The notes below the pieces were generated by a model. It was not told the DNA's origin, searched no databases, and was given only the letters and a program-made list of their open reading frames with translations. From Erwinia aphidicola (lineage in GTDB: Bacteria > Pseudomonadota > Gammaproteobacteria > Enterobacterales > Enterobacteriaceae), in the NCBI RefSeq assembly GCF_024169515.1, contig NZ_JAMKCQ010000001.1, positions 1,550,001 through 1,614,000 on the forward strand: a stretch of DNA of 64,000 nucleotides, written 5' to 3'. Every line of letters begins with the position of its first letter. The first letter of the stretch is position 1. Shown here in pieces: positions 8,867 through 16,172 of this stretch. Made by a program: the position numbers and the translations under genes.

Positions 8867-8900
8867 GATACTCCCTGCAAATAACCGTTGCAGGAGTATC
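8867..8900 (+). promoter_or_regulatory. Hairpin covering a ribosome-binding site
   Basis: GATACTCC-C-TGCAA pairs with TTGCAGGAGTATC across a seven-base loop, with a single bulged C. The 3' arm contains CAGGAG, the ribosome-binding site of the short GTG reading frame starting at 8903. When folded, the hairpin would block translation of that frame. Confidence 0.5.
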
Positions 8901-8902
8901 CC

Positions 8903-9067
8903 GTGCCCTCATTTCCCGCGCCAACAAACCCCTCAGCCAGCACTCCCGGCTCCCCCGGCTGGGCCGTCGCCAACGTCATTACCGGCTGCCTGGTGCCGCA
9001 GGAACATGCCGCTCGTCCCAACTTGAAAGCAAAACCGCGCCTCATTAATTCACAAAGGAGAGCGTGA
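8903..9067 (+). CDS. Candidate 54-residue upstream ORF coupled to the isomerase gene
   Basis: A GTG-initiated frame with CAGGAG six bases upstream. It ends in a TGA (9065-9067) that shares its last base with the ATG of the isomerase gene (TGATG). The product is Pro/Ser-rich at the start (VPSFPAPTNPSAS), has a short hydrophobic middle (GWAVANVITGCLV) and a basic tail. I do not recognise it. It could be a small protein, a leader whose translation opens the next start codon, or a chance frame. The ribosome-binding site, the hairpin over it and the start-stop overlap favour a regulatory role. Confidence 0.4.
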   Translation: MPSFPAPTNPSASTPGSPGWAVANVITGCLVPQEHAARPNLKAKPRLINSQRRA

Positions 9068-9987
9068 TGACGATTCATATTGCTAACGCGCCCTGCAGCT
9101 GGGGGGTGGACGACCCGAAAAACCCGCATCTGCCGCCGTATGAGAAAGTGCTAAAAGAAGCGGCGCAGGCGGGCTATCCGGCCATCGAACTTGGCCCGTG
9201 GAGCTACCTGCCCACCGACCCGGCGCGGCTGACGCAGGAGCTGAACCAGTACGGTCTGACGATTGTTGCGGGTACGATTTTCGATGACCTGGTGAGCGCA
9301 GCTAACTTCCCGGCGATGATCGCCCTGACCCACACTCTGTGCGGCAGCCTGGCCAAAGTCCCGACCGCCAGCAAAAAGCACGGCGATAACCTTGCGGCGC
9401 CTTATCTGGTAATTATCGACTTCGGTAACGCCGGGCGCGCGCGCCTTGCCGGTCAATACCACAAGGCAGAACGCCTGTCCGACAGCGACTGGCAGCGCAT
9501 GATAAGCCACATCAACGAGATCTGCCGCATCGCTCAAGGGTACGGCGTGCGCCCGGTGATCCACCCGCATGCCGGGGGCTGCATCGAGTTTGCCGACGAG
9601 CTGGAAAAGCTGGTGCGGGATATTCCGCACAGCGTGGCGGGCCTGTGCCTCGACACCGGGCACCTCTACTACGCGGGCATGGACCCGATCGCGGCGCTGG
9701 CGCACTACTTCGACCGCATCGACTACCTGCATTTCAAAGACGTCAACGATGCGGTGTTCAGCGATGCGATCGCCCGCGAGCTGGACTTTTTCACCGCCTG
9801 CGCCCAAGGGGTGATGTGCCCACTTGGTCAGGGGGCGATTGACTACCCGGCGGTGCGTGCCCTCCTCGCAGAGCGCCACTATCAGGGCTGGATCACCATC
9901 GAGCAGGAGCGCGACCCGCGCAATGCCGATGGCAGCCTGCACGACGTCACCGAAAGCCTGCGCTACCTGAACAGCGTCGGATTTTAA
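9067..9987 (+). CDS. Sugar phosphate isomerase/epimerase family TIM-barrel protein (IolE-like)
   Basis: A 306-residue TIM barrel of the xylose-isomerase-like superfamily (AP endonuclease 2 fold). Metal-site segments are visible in order: AIELGPW (about residue 40), HPHAGG (165), CLDTGHLYYAG (195), HFKDV (222) and TIEQE (280). The family includes inosose dehydratase (IolE), hydroxypyruvate isomerase and sugar epimerases. The ATG at 9067 is preferred to the GTG three bases earlier because AGGAG spacing suits it. It lies 14 bases before a Gfo/Idh/MocA oxidoreductase gene. That pairing is typical of catabolic routes for inositol or rare sugars. The exact substrate is unknown. Confidence 0.88.
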   Translation: MTIHIANAPCSWGVDDPKNPHLPPYEKVLKEAAQAGYPAIELGPWSYLPTDPARLTQELNQYGLTIVAGTIFDDLVSAANFPAMIALTHTLCGSLAKVPTASKKHGDNLAAPYLVIIDFGNAGRARLAGQYHKAERLSDSDWQRMISHINEICRIAQGYGVRPVIHPHAGGCIEFADELEKLVRDIPHSVAGLCLDTGHLYYAGMDPIAALAHYFDRIDYLHFKDVNDAVFSDAIARELDFFTACAQGVMCPLGQGAIDYPAVRALLAERHYQGWITIEQERDPRNADGSLHDVTESLRYLNSVGF

Positions 9988-10001
9988 TTAAGGAACATCA
10001 C

Positions 10002-11174
10002 ATGATTAACGGCATTAAACCTCTCGACCGCTCCCTGCGCTGGGGCATGGTCGGCGGCGGCGGCACCAGCCAGATTGGCTATATCCACCGTTCCGCTGCG
10101 CTGCGCGACGGCACTTTTACCCTGATTGCGGGCGCGTTTGATATTGATGCGGCGCGCGGCCGGGCCTTTGGCGAGAGCCTGGGCGTCGACGGCGAGCGCT
10201 GCTACCCGGACTATCAGACGCTGTTCCAGCAGGAAGCGCAGCGCGCTGACGGCATTGAGGCGGTTTCGATCGCCACGCCGAACAACACCCACTTTGCTAT
10301 CTGTAAGGCGGCGCTGGAAGCCGGGCTGCACGTGGTGTGCGAGAAGCCGCTGTGCTTCACCACGGCGGAAGCCAAACAGCTGGCCGAACTGAGTCAGCAG
10401 AACAACAAAATCATCGGCGTTACCTACGGCTACTCCGGCCATCAGCTGATCCAGCAGGCGCGCAGCATGATTGCTGAAGGGCTGCTGGGCGATATCCGCA
10501 TTGTGAATATGTCGTTCTCACACGGCTTCCACCACCAGGCGGTGGAGCTGGATAACCCGAGCACCCGCTGGCGCGTCGATCCGAAATTTGTCGGGCCAAG
10601 CTACGTGCTGGGCGACCTGGCGACGCACCCGCTGTTCCTGGCGGAAACCCTGCTGCCGCAGCTGAAAATCAAGCGTCTGATGTGTTCGCGCCAGAGCTTT
10701 GTTAAAAGCCGGGCGCCGCTGGAGGACAACGCCTTTGTGCTGATGGAGTACGATAACGGCGCGGTGGGATCGCTGTGGTGCTCGGCGGTGAACTGCGGAT
10801 CGATGCACGGGCAGAAGATCCGCGTGATCGGATCGAAAGCCAGCCTGGAGTGGTGGGACGAGCAGCCCAACCAGCTGCGCTATGAGATTCAGGGCGAGCC
10901 GGTGCGCATTCTGGAGCGCGGCATGGGCTACCTCGCCGCACGCGCGCTGGAAGAGGACCGCATCGGCGGCGGCCACCCGGAAGGGCTGTTTGAAGCCTGG
11001 TCGAATCTTTACCGCCGTTTTGCCGTGGCGATGGATGCCACCGATCGCGGCGACACGCAGCTGCTGGCCGATTTCTGGTACCCGGACGTGCATGCCGGCG
11101 TTGCGGGCGTGCAGTGGGTTGAGCGCTGCGTCGAGTCGGCGGATGCCGGGGCGACGTGGGTGGATTTCGCGTAA
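10002..11174 (+). CDS. Gfo/Idh/MocA-family NAD(P)-dependent oxidoreductase
   Basis: A 390-residue enzyme with an N-terminal Rossmann fold (VGGGGTSQIGY near residue 18) and the family hallmark EKPLC near residue 114. A C-terminal beta-sheet substrate domain contains GDLATHPLFLAE. Such proteins oxidise or reduce sugars, inositols or amino sugars. It is translated just after the isomerase, with AAGGAA upstream of the ATG, so the two form an operon likely controlled by the LacI regulator. A transporter gene, often found with such pairs, is missing here. Substrate not determinable. Confidence 0.9.
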   Translation: MINGIKPLDRSLRWGMVGGGGTSQIGYIHRSAALRDGTFTLIAGAFDIDAARGRAFGESLGVDGERCYPDYQTLFQQEAQRADGIEAVSIATPNNTHFAICKAALEAGLHVVCEKPLCFTTAEAKQLAELSQQNNKIIGVTYGYSGHQLIQQARSMIAEGLLGDIRIVNMSFSHGFHHQAVELDNPSTRWRVDPKFVGPSYVLGDLATHPLFLAETLLPQLKIKRLMCSRQSFVKSRAPLEDNAFVLMEYDNGAVGSLWCSAVNCGSMHGQKIRVIGSKASLEWWDEQPNQLRYEIQGEPVRILERGMGYLAARALEEDRIGGGHPEGLFEAWSNLYRRFAVAMDATDRGDTQLLADFWYPDVHAGVAGVQWVERCVESADAGATWVDFA

Positions 11175-11185
11175 AATGAGAGGGT

Positions 11186-11270
11186 CAGGCATGCCTGTCC
11201 CGCGTGAAATCCCTCCAACGATCGGGCGGCCCAACCGTACGGGTCGACCATTTTTTTCGGTCGACCCGTA
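11186..11270. repeat. Two REP-like palindromes after the oxidoreductase gene
   Basis: CAGGCATGCCTG at 11186-11197 is a member of the GCATGC-core family. At 11238-11270 a perfect 12-bp stem, TACGGGTCGACC with its inverse, flanks a T-rich nine-base loop. The second may also end the isomerase-oxidoreductase transcript. Confidence 0.75.
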
Positions 11271-11356
11271 AAATGCGCTAATAGCGCTCTGTCAGAACGT
11301 CACCTCTTCTCAGCATGGAGTCGTAAGGAATTTTTTTGTCGTGCGCGGAGGAAGCG

Positions 11357-11515
11357 GTGGAGGTGATAAGCCCCGGTCAATCCGTGACCGAAGTTATCGA
11401 GGGTTTTCGGTTGCTGCCGGGCTTAGAGTACGGCGCCTGGCGGTACGTGTTTGAAGGTATCGACATAGATGCGAAACACGTATTTAAAGAATTTTTTCAT
11501 GGGGTCCGCTTGTAA
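11357..11515 (+). CDS. Candidate 52-residue small protein, unrecognised
   Basis: A frame starting at a GTG with a perfect GGAGG five bases upstream and ending in a TAA. Reading is open back to 11327, and a TTG at 11336 with AAGGAA upstream is an alternative start giving 59 residues. The product is acidic-aromatic, with segments VTEVIEGFRLLPG, AWRYVFEG and KHVFKEFFHG. It looks like a compact folded or truncated domain rather than random translation. No homologue is recognised. It lies alone in a gap of about 590 bases, which otherwise holds REP-like palindromes (11186-11270) and an AT-rich stretch (11515-11640) before the LysE gene. Confidence 0.4.
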   Translation: MEVISPGQSVTEVIEGFRLLPGLEYGAWRYVFEGIDIDAKHVFKEFFHGVRL

Positions 11516-11766
11516 CTTTTGTTGAATTACGCAAAAAAATTATACAACCAGCGCGTTTTTCAGGCAATAAATTTTGAAGCAGATCACACTTTAGACTTTT
11601 AGTATGTCAGGAAAAAGTTAAACCTTCCCTAAACGAGCCGCTGCGCTTAGCGATTTCTCCGCTTGATTAGCGGCGCAGTTTACTACCCGCCTGCGCAATT
11701 TTTTCCAATATTTTCCCATCGGCAGCGGTGATAATCTGCCTATCTTTCATGCCGGATTGGACGCCA

Positions 11767-12402
11767 ATGCCCTTCTCTAACGGTTTTTTACTCAGTCTTT
11801 CTCTCTGCCTCGACATTGGCATCGCCAATATCGCGATGATCACTCTGGCGATGCAGCGCGGTTTTTTTCACGGCCTGTGGCTGGGGATCGGCACCTGCAT
11901 TGGCGATCTGATCTACGCGATCCTCGCCATGGCCGGAATGGCGGTGCTGTTGCAGTTCACCCCGGTGCGCTGGGTGCTGTGGATTGGCGGTTCGCTGATC
12001 CTGCTGTGGTTTGCCTGGAAGATGGTGCAGAGCGCGCTCAAGCCTGCTACGTCACTCAGCGTCGGTGATATTGGCGAAGCGCTGAGCATCCGCCAGAACT
12101 TTTTGCGCGGCATCTTCCTGGCGATGTCATCACCAACGGCGATCCTGTGGTTTGCCGCCGTGGGCGGCGCGCTGATTTCGCGCATGGGCAGCGGCAGCAC
12201 GGCGGATTCCGGCTGGTTTTTAAGCGGCTTCTTTCTGGCGGGCGTCAGCTGGTCAGTGATGCTGTGCGCGGTCGGCAGTATTGGCGGGCGCATGCTCGGG
12301 GCGAAAATGCTGCGCTGGTCGTATATCGCTTCGGCAGCGATCTTCTGCTACTTCGCGGGTTATGTGATTGTTTCCGGCTATCGCGAGTTTATCGGCGGAT
12401 AA
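11767..12402 (+). CDS. LysE/RhtB-family amino-acid exporter
   Basis: A protein of about 211 residues with six hydrophobic segments and the LysE-family N-terminus FSNGFLLSLSLCLDIGIANIAMI. A conserved second repeat contains RGIFLAMSSPTAILWFAAVGG. The family exports amino acids or their analogues. No strong ribosome-binding site is visible; ATG 11767 was chosen because the family starts shortly before this segment. The gene overlaps the convergent AraC regulator gene by 14 bases. LysE-type exporters are often next to a regulator, but here the regulator is not divergent. Confidence 0.82.
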   Translation: MPFSNGFLLSLSLCLDIGIANIAMITLAMQRGFFHGLWLGIGTCIGDLIYAILAMAGMAVLLQFTPVRWVLWIGGSLILLWFAWKMVQSALKPATSLSVGDIGEALSIRQNFLRGIFLAMSSPTAILWFAAVGGALISRMGSGSTADSGWFLSGFFLAGVSWSVMLCAVGSIGGRMLGAKMLRWSYIASAAIFCYFAGYVIVSGYREFIGG

Positions 12403-13159
12403 GGCGCAGGTATTGATGCGGCGTGATGCCCATCATTTTACGGAAGCTGTTAATAAAGTGGCTCTGATCGTAGAAGCCCAGCCGGTGCGCCACCTCCAGC
12501 GTGCCGTGCTGATGGCGCAGCAGATTGCGCGCCGCCAGCAAGCGCAGCTGCATATGGTACTGCAGCGGCGCAATGCCCATCTGCTGACGAAACTGCCGCA
12601 CGAAGTGGAATTTGCTCAGCCCGGCAGCGGCGGCCAGCTGGTCCAGCGTCAGTTTGCTGGTCAGGTTATCACGCATACACTCCAGCGCCTGGCCCAGCGA
12701 CTCGGGGGCCGATGACAGCGCTTCATCCCGGCTATATTTCAGCAGCTGGCTGGTCAGCCACAGCAGGTTTTGCTGCTGCACCTCCTGCTCCTGCGGCGAC
12801 TGCGCAAAGCCACAGATTGCGGCAAACAGCTGGGGATCGCGCAGCACCCCTTCCCGCAGGATCGGCGGCGCACGATCGGCGAGATCGGCAAACACCTGCT
12901 GCGGCAGGTGCACGCTGAAAAACTCGACCGGACGATCGCCAAACTGCGAGGCCTGTAAAGTTTCGGGGTTGTAGAGGGTGATTTCCCCGGCGTGGACCGT
13001 CAGGGTTTGCTGATGCAGGCTGAGCTGTTCAACGCCGCTGAGATTGGCACTGATTACATACTCTTCGTGCGTGTGCAGCGGGAAAGCCGCATTGCGGGCG
13101 GTGAGGTGCGCGCACTCTATCTGATTGTGGCTGTTCCAGTTAACGACCGATAACGCCAT
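12389..13159 (-). CDS. AraC-family regulator with N-terminal cupin-like domain
   Basis: A 256-residue regulator. The first 140 residues form an AraC ligand-binding (cupin-like) domain with PLHTHEEYVISANLSG. The C-terminal 100 residues hold two helix-turn-helix units, with LAAAAGLSKFHFVRQFRQQMG and LGFYDQSHFINSFRKMMG followed by TPHQY. Members of this type with a neighbouring LysE transporter often control amino-acid export, so regulation of the convergent exporter is a reasonable guess. The ATG at 13159 fits the family start. Confidence 0.88.
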   Translation of the reverse strand: MALSVVNWNSHNQIECAHLTARNAAFPLHTHEEYVISANLSGVEQLSLHQQTLTVHAGEITLYNPETLQASQFGDRPVEFFSVHLPQQVFADLADRAPPILREGVLRDPQLFAAICGFAQSPQEQEVQQQNLLWLTSQLLKYSRDEALSSAPESLGQALECMRDNLTSKLTLDQLAAAAGLSKFHFVRQFRQQMGIAPLQYHMQLRLLAARNLLRHQHGTLEVAHRLGFYDQSHFINSFRKMMGITPHQYLRLIRR

Positions 13160-13192
13160 ATCCGCTCCGCTGCGCGCTGAAAGGGCGGAGGA

Positions 13193-13765
13193 TTAACTCA
13201 TCAGCCCAAGGTGTTCAACCAGAATACTCGAACCGATACCGATCAGCACCACGCCGCCGAAAATTTCTGCCCATTTGCCCATCACCGGGCCAAGGAAGCG
13301 GCCGAGCAGGATACCCGCGGTCGCCATAATCATGGTCGAGGCGCCAATCGCCAACGCGGTAGTGACGATATTGACCTGCAGGAACGCCAGACCAACGCCC
13401 ACCGCCATCGCATCAAGACTGGTGGCGACTGCGGTACAGACCAGCAGCCAGAAACCGTGACGGGTTGGCGCTTCTTCCGGCTCCTGTTCTTTTTTACGCA
13501 AGCCTTCAACGATCATACGGCTGCCTAAAATAAACAGCAGGCCGAATGCGACCCAGTGATCCCACGCCATCACGTATTGACTGGCGGCAAGGCCAATAGC
13601 CCAGCCAATCAGCGGCGTCAGCGCTTCAATCACGCCGAAAATCAGACCGGTGCGCAGTGCTTCTTTCAGGGTCGGACGATGCAGGCTGGCACCTTTGCCA
13701 ATTGCCGCTGCGAAAGCGTCCATCGACATGCCGAAAGCGAGAATCAGGGTGGCGTATAGGTTCAT
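13193..13765 (-). CDS. mntP: Manganese exporter MntP
   Basis: A 190-residue inner-membrane protein with six TM helices. It has the two MntP signatures: [15 protein letters not shown] near the start and [15 protein letters not shown] in the second half. The aspartates in these helices are part of the Mn2+ pathway. The protein exports excess Mn2+. The promoter region carries an extended -10 (TGCTAGGAT on the minus strand) and an inverted repeat matching the MntR pattern upstream of it, consistent with Mn-dependent activation as in E. coli. The GGGGAGUAG core of the yybP-ykoY riboswitch that precedes E. coli mntP was not found. Confidence 0.95.
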   Translation of the reverse strand: MNLYATLILAFGMSMDAFAAAIGKGASLHRPTLKEALRTGLIFGVIEALTPLIGWAIGLAASQYVMAWDHWVAFGLLFILGSRMIVEGLRKKEQEPEEAPTRHGFWLLVCTAVATSLDAMAVGVGLAFLQVNIVTTALAIGASTMIMATAGILLGRFLGPVMGKWAEIFGGVVLIGIGSSILVEHLGLMS

Positions 13766-13862
13766 TGTATTTATCCCGGTCTGAAGCGACGGGTGCGTTC
13801 CAAATCGTTAAAACATCAGCTTATGTCGGAAAAATAGCCACAAGCCAGCTCAAGTGAAACGC

Positions 13863-13871
13863 ATCCTAGCA
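13863..13871 (-). promoter_or_regulatory. Extended -10 of the mntP promoter
   Basis: On the minus strand TGC-TAGGAT forms an extended -10 element about 95 bases before the mntP start codon. No good -35 hexamer is seen, which suits an activator-dependent promoter. Confidence 0.45.
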
Positions 13872-13912
13872 CGCAAATGGCCAGAAAAAAAGACAGTAAA
13901 ATCAGGGATTTG

Positions 13913-13932
13913 AGTATAGCCTCGGCTATACT
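13913..13932. promoter_or_regulatory. MntR box
   Basis: AGTATAGCC-TC-GGCTATACT is a perfect inverted repeat containing ATAGC-N4-GCTAT. This is the core of the E. coli MntR site in mntH and mntP. It is centred about 65 bases upstream of the presumed mntP start point, a position suited to activation. Confidence 0.65.
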
Positions 13933-14031
13933 TTTTAACAGCGGCTATTTTAGACAGGGATTTTAAAGCGGAAACTGTAAAAGAATTACCGTCTTACAAA
14001 AAGAGTAGGGATATACACCCCTGAAGGCGTT

Positions 14032-14069
14032 GGGGGATATTTCGCCCGTTTAAGACGCCAGTATCCCCC
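14032..14069 (-). terminator. GC-rich hairpin after the SDR gene
   Basis: GGGGGATA (14032-14039) and TATCCCCC (14062-14069) form a perfect 8-bp stem with a 22-base loop, starting 17 bases past the SDR stop on the minus strand. There is no U-tract, so efficient intrinsic termination is uncertain. Confidence 0.35.
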
Positions 14070-14085
14070 ACTATTTCCGGCGGCA

Positions 14086-14682
14086 TTACCAGACGCGGTA
14101 AACGCGCCCCGTCTCATTGCCATCGACGCTGCGGCGATAGGCTAATGCCACGCGGCTGGCCGGGGCACTTTCAAATCCGGGGAAGAACGGACCGTAGCTC
14201 TCCAGCGATTCGGTTAATACCGTCGGGCTGACGGCGTTGATGCGCAGGCCGTTTAGCTCATTGGCCGCTGCCAGCACGAAGCCTTCCAGCGCCGCATTGA
14301 CCGCGGTGGCATTGACGCCGGTACGGATCGGCTGCTGCGCCAGGATGCCGCTGGTCAGGGTAAAGGAGCCGCCCGGGTTAACGAACGCTTTGCCGATCAG
14401 CACCAGGCGCACCTGGCCCATCAGCTTATCCTGCAGCCCTCTGTCGAACTGCGCGCTGGTCATTTCGCCCAGCGGACCGAAGTGCACGCCGCCGGTGGCG
14501 GAAATCACCGCATCGACCTTCCCCGTGCTGGCAAACAGCGCTTTCACACTCTCTTCACGGGTCAGGTCGACCTGGAAATCGCCCTGGGTTTTTCCCACGC
14601 GGATCACCTGATGGTCACGGCTCAGTTCGTTCACGATGCTCTGGCCGACGGTACCGGATGCGCCAATCACTAAAATTTTCAT
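14086..14682 (-). CDS. Short-chain dehydrogenase/reductase family protein, atypical active site
   Basis: A 198-residue Rossmann-fold protein with the NAD(P)-binding GASGTVG at residues 7-13 and an ISATGG strand end. The serine of the SDR triad is probably in LTSG. The usual YxxxK is not recognisable, because the corresponding helix reads VNATAVNAALEGF. The enzyme may use another mechanism or act as a nucleotide-sensing protein. ATG 14682 has GGAGAG six bases upstream. It is transcribed divergently from a LysR regulator gene 100 bases away, the classic arrangement for a LysR-controlled target. Confidence 0.82.
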   Translation of the reverse strand: MKILVIGASGTVGQSIVNELSRDHQVIRVGKTQGDFQVDLTREESVKALFASTGKVDAVISATGGVHFGPLGEMTSAQFDRGLQDKLMGQVRLVLIGKAFVNPGGSFTLTSGILAQQPIRTGVNATAVNAALEGFVLAAANELNGLRINAVSPTVLTESLESYGPFFPGFESAPASRVALAYRRSVDGNETGRVYRVW

Positions 14683-14783
14683 CTGTTCTCTCCTCATAGG
14701 TGCGGTTGATGGATTGTCGCGCAGTGCAGAGCCGGGATAAATGCGCGATACTTTCGGGAACTCCTAACCCAGGGTTTGTAATC

Positions 14784-15671
14784 ATGGATAAATTACGCAG
14801 TATTGAAGCCTTTATCTGCGCGGTCGACAGCGGCAACTTCAGCGAGGCAGCGCGGCGGCTGGATATCACCGCCGTGATGGTCGGCAAGCATGTGCGCCAG
14901 CTGGAGAGCGCGCTCGATACCCGCCTGCTGCAGCGCAATACCCGGCGCCAGAGCCTGACGGAAGCGGGCGAGAGCTACTACCGGCAGTGCAAACAGGCGC
15001 TGCTGCAGCTGCGAGTGGCGGAAGAGAGCGTGGAGAATATGAAGCGCACGCCGTCCGGGCTGCTGCGCATCAGCGCGCCGCTCAACCTTGGGGCCAGTGC
15101 GGTGGCTGCAGTGGTCGCCCGCTACCAGGCGCGTTACCCGCAGGTGAAGATCGAGCTGGATCTCAACGACAACTTCGTCGATCTGATCGCCGAAGGGTTT
15201 GATTTCGCCCTGCGCGTGGGCAGCCTGAAAAATGCCGAACCGCTGGTTGCCCAGAAGCTCGGGGATTATCAGATGGTGGTGTGCGCCGCGCCGGAATATC
15301 TGGCGCAGCACGGTACGCCGCAAACGCCAGAGGCGCTTTATCAGCACCGCTGCCTGTGCAATATGGCGTGGAATAAGGGCAATGCCTGGCGGCTGGGTGA
15401 GGTGCAGTGGCCGACCGACGGCAGCTTTATCTGTAACGATGGCCAGGCGCTGCGCCAGGCAGCGCTGGCCGGGGCCGGATTGATTCTGCAGCCGCATATT
15501 CTGCTGGCGGAAGATATTGCAGCGGGCCGGCTGGTGCCGCTGCTGCGCGAGTGGCAGCAGAGCAGCCGCCCAATCCATCTGCTGTGGCGCCAGGATCTCA
15601 GCCCGTCAGAGAAGCGCAGCAGCTTTGTCAGCTGGATGCGCGAACAGCTGCCGCTGGCGCTGGCCGTTTAA
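14784..15671 (+). CDS. LysR-family transcriptional regulator
   Basis: A 295-residue LysR regulator. The helix-turn-helix is at about residues 16-50, with NFSEAARRLDITAVMVGKHVRQLE followed by LLQRNTRRQSLTEAG. A type 2 periplasmic-binding-like effector domain covers residues 90-290. The subfamily resembles those beside oxidoreductases and quinone or aldehyde reductases. The start ATG at 14784 was chosen because it aligns with the family start (MDKLRSIEAF). It is divergent from the SDR gene and probably controls it. Confidence 0.9.
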   Translation: MDKLRSIEAFICAVDSGNFSEAARRLDITAVMVGKHVRQLESALDTRLLQRNTRRQSLTEAGESYYRQCKQALLQLRVAEESVENMKRTPSGLLRISAPLNLGASAVAAVVARYQARYPQVKIELDLNDNFVDLIAEGFDFALRVGSLKNAEPLVAQKLGDYQMVVCAAPEYLAQHGTPQTPEALYQHRCLCNMAWNKGNAWRLGEVQWPTDGSFICNDGQALRQAALAGAGLILQPHILLAEDIAAGRLVPLLREWQQSSRPIHLLWRQDLSPSEKRSSFVSWMREQLPLALAV

Positions 15672-15731
15672 AGGTTGAACCGCGGGCATCGATGGCTGAA
15701 AATAGCCGCAACTCGCTGACACGGAACCGTG

Positions 15732-15974
15732 ATGAAAAATCCATTTTTAACTTTTTTGATGCCGATGAGTACGCTGATGCTCGGCTTTCTTTCGGCGCTG
15801 CTGCTGCCTGCACCGGCATTTGGCCTGACGCTGACGCGTAAACTGGTGGAGATGTTCCATCTGGCGGATATCAGCCAGCTGTATACGCTGGTGTACTGCC
15901 TGTGGTTTTTACTGCTGGGCGCGCTGGAGTATTATGTGATTCGTTTTATATATCTGCGGTTTATCCGCCCTTAA
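15732..15974 (+). CDS. Small two-helix membrane protein, unrecognised
   Basis: An 80-residue protein with two long hydrophobic segments (about residues 5-30 and 50-75). A short amphipathic stretch, TRKLVEMFHLADISQL, separates them, and the C-terminus is basic (RFIYLRFIRP). The ATG at 15732 is preferred to the GTG three bases earlier. I do not recognise a family. It lies convergent to the mgt operon and downstream of the LysR gene, with no evident functional link. Confidence 0.55.
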   Translation: MKNPFLTFLMPMSTLMLGFLSALLLPAPAFGLTLTRKLVEMFHLADISQLYTLVYCLWFLLLGALEYYVIRFIYLRFIRP

Positions 15975-15984
15975 CGTCAAGGGT

Positions 15985-16055
15985 CGGGCATGCCCGCCCC
16001 CTACGCTTAGGTTCACTGGATTGCTGTAGGGGCGGACCTCATTTTCGGTCCGCCC
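15985..16055. repeat. REP-like pair: GCATGC palindrome and GTAG-headed hairpin
   Basis: CGGGCATGCCCG (15985-15996) is followed by CTAC. Thirty bases on, GTAG (16026-16029) heads a perfect 9-bp stem, GGGCGGACC/GGTCCGCCC (16030-16055). The inward CTAC/GTAG arrangement is that of a paired REP element. Confidence 0.75.
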
Positions 16056-16066
16056 GCTCGGGCGCC

Positions 16067-16162
16067 TCAGCCGCTAAAAATCATTGCCATACCGCTGGAA
16101 AAAATCAGCAGGCCGATAAAAAACAGCACGATAGCGGTGACTGCATTGTCTTTTTTCACCAT
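16067..16162 (-). CDS. 31-residue single-TM peptide in the mgtR position
   Basis: The frame starts ten bases after the Mg2+ ATPase gene stop, with GGGGGA six bases before its ATG, and ends in TGA. The peptide has a charged start (MVKKDNA) and one membrane helix (TAIVLFFIGLLIFSSGMAMIF). In Salmonella mgtCBR, MgtR is a 30-residue single-TM peptide encoded just after the ATPase gene; it directs degradation of MgtC and inhibits ATP synthase. The sequence is not clearly MgtR, so the call rests on position, size and topology. Confidence 0.6.
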   Translation of the reverse strand: MVKKDNAVTAIVLFFIGLLIFSSGMAMIFSG

Positions 16163-16172
16163 TATTTCCCCC

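Noticed and set aside
8821..9129. Minus-strand ORF of 102 codons between the LacI and isomerase genes
   Set aside because: It runs into the 5' end of the isomerase gene and has no ribosome-binding site or recognisable sequence.
13766..13862. yybP-ykoY manganese riboswitch before mntP
   Set aside because: Expected by analogy with E. coli, but the conserved GGGGAGUAG-type core could not be found. A covariance-model scan would settle it.
14026..14069. Pseudoknot formed by GGCGT/ACGCC crossing the GGGGGATA/TATCCCCC stem
   Set aside because: The pairings are real inverted repeats, but the five-base one is likely by chance in this GC-rich gap, and the simple hairpin explains the site.
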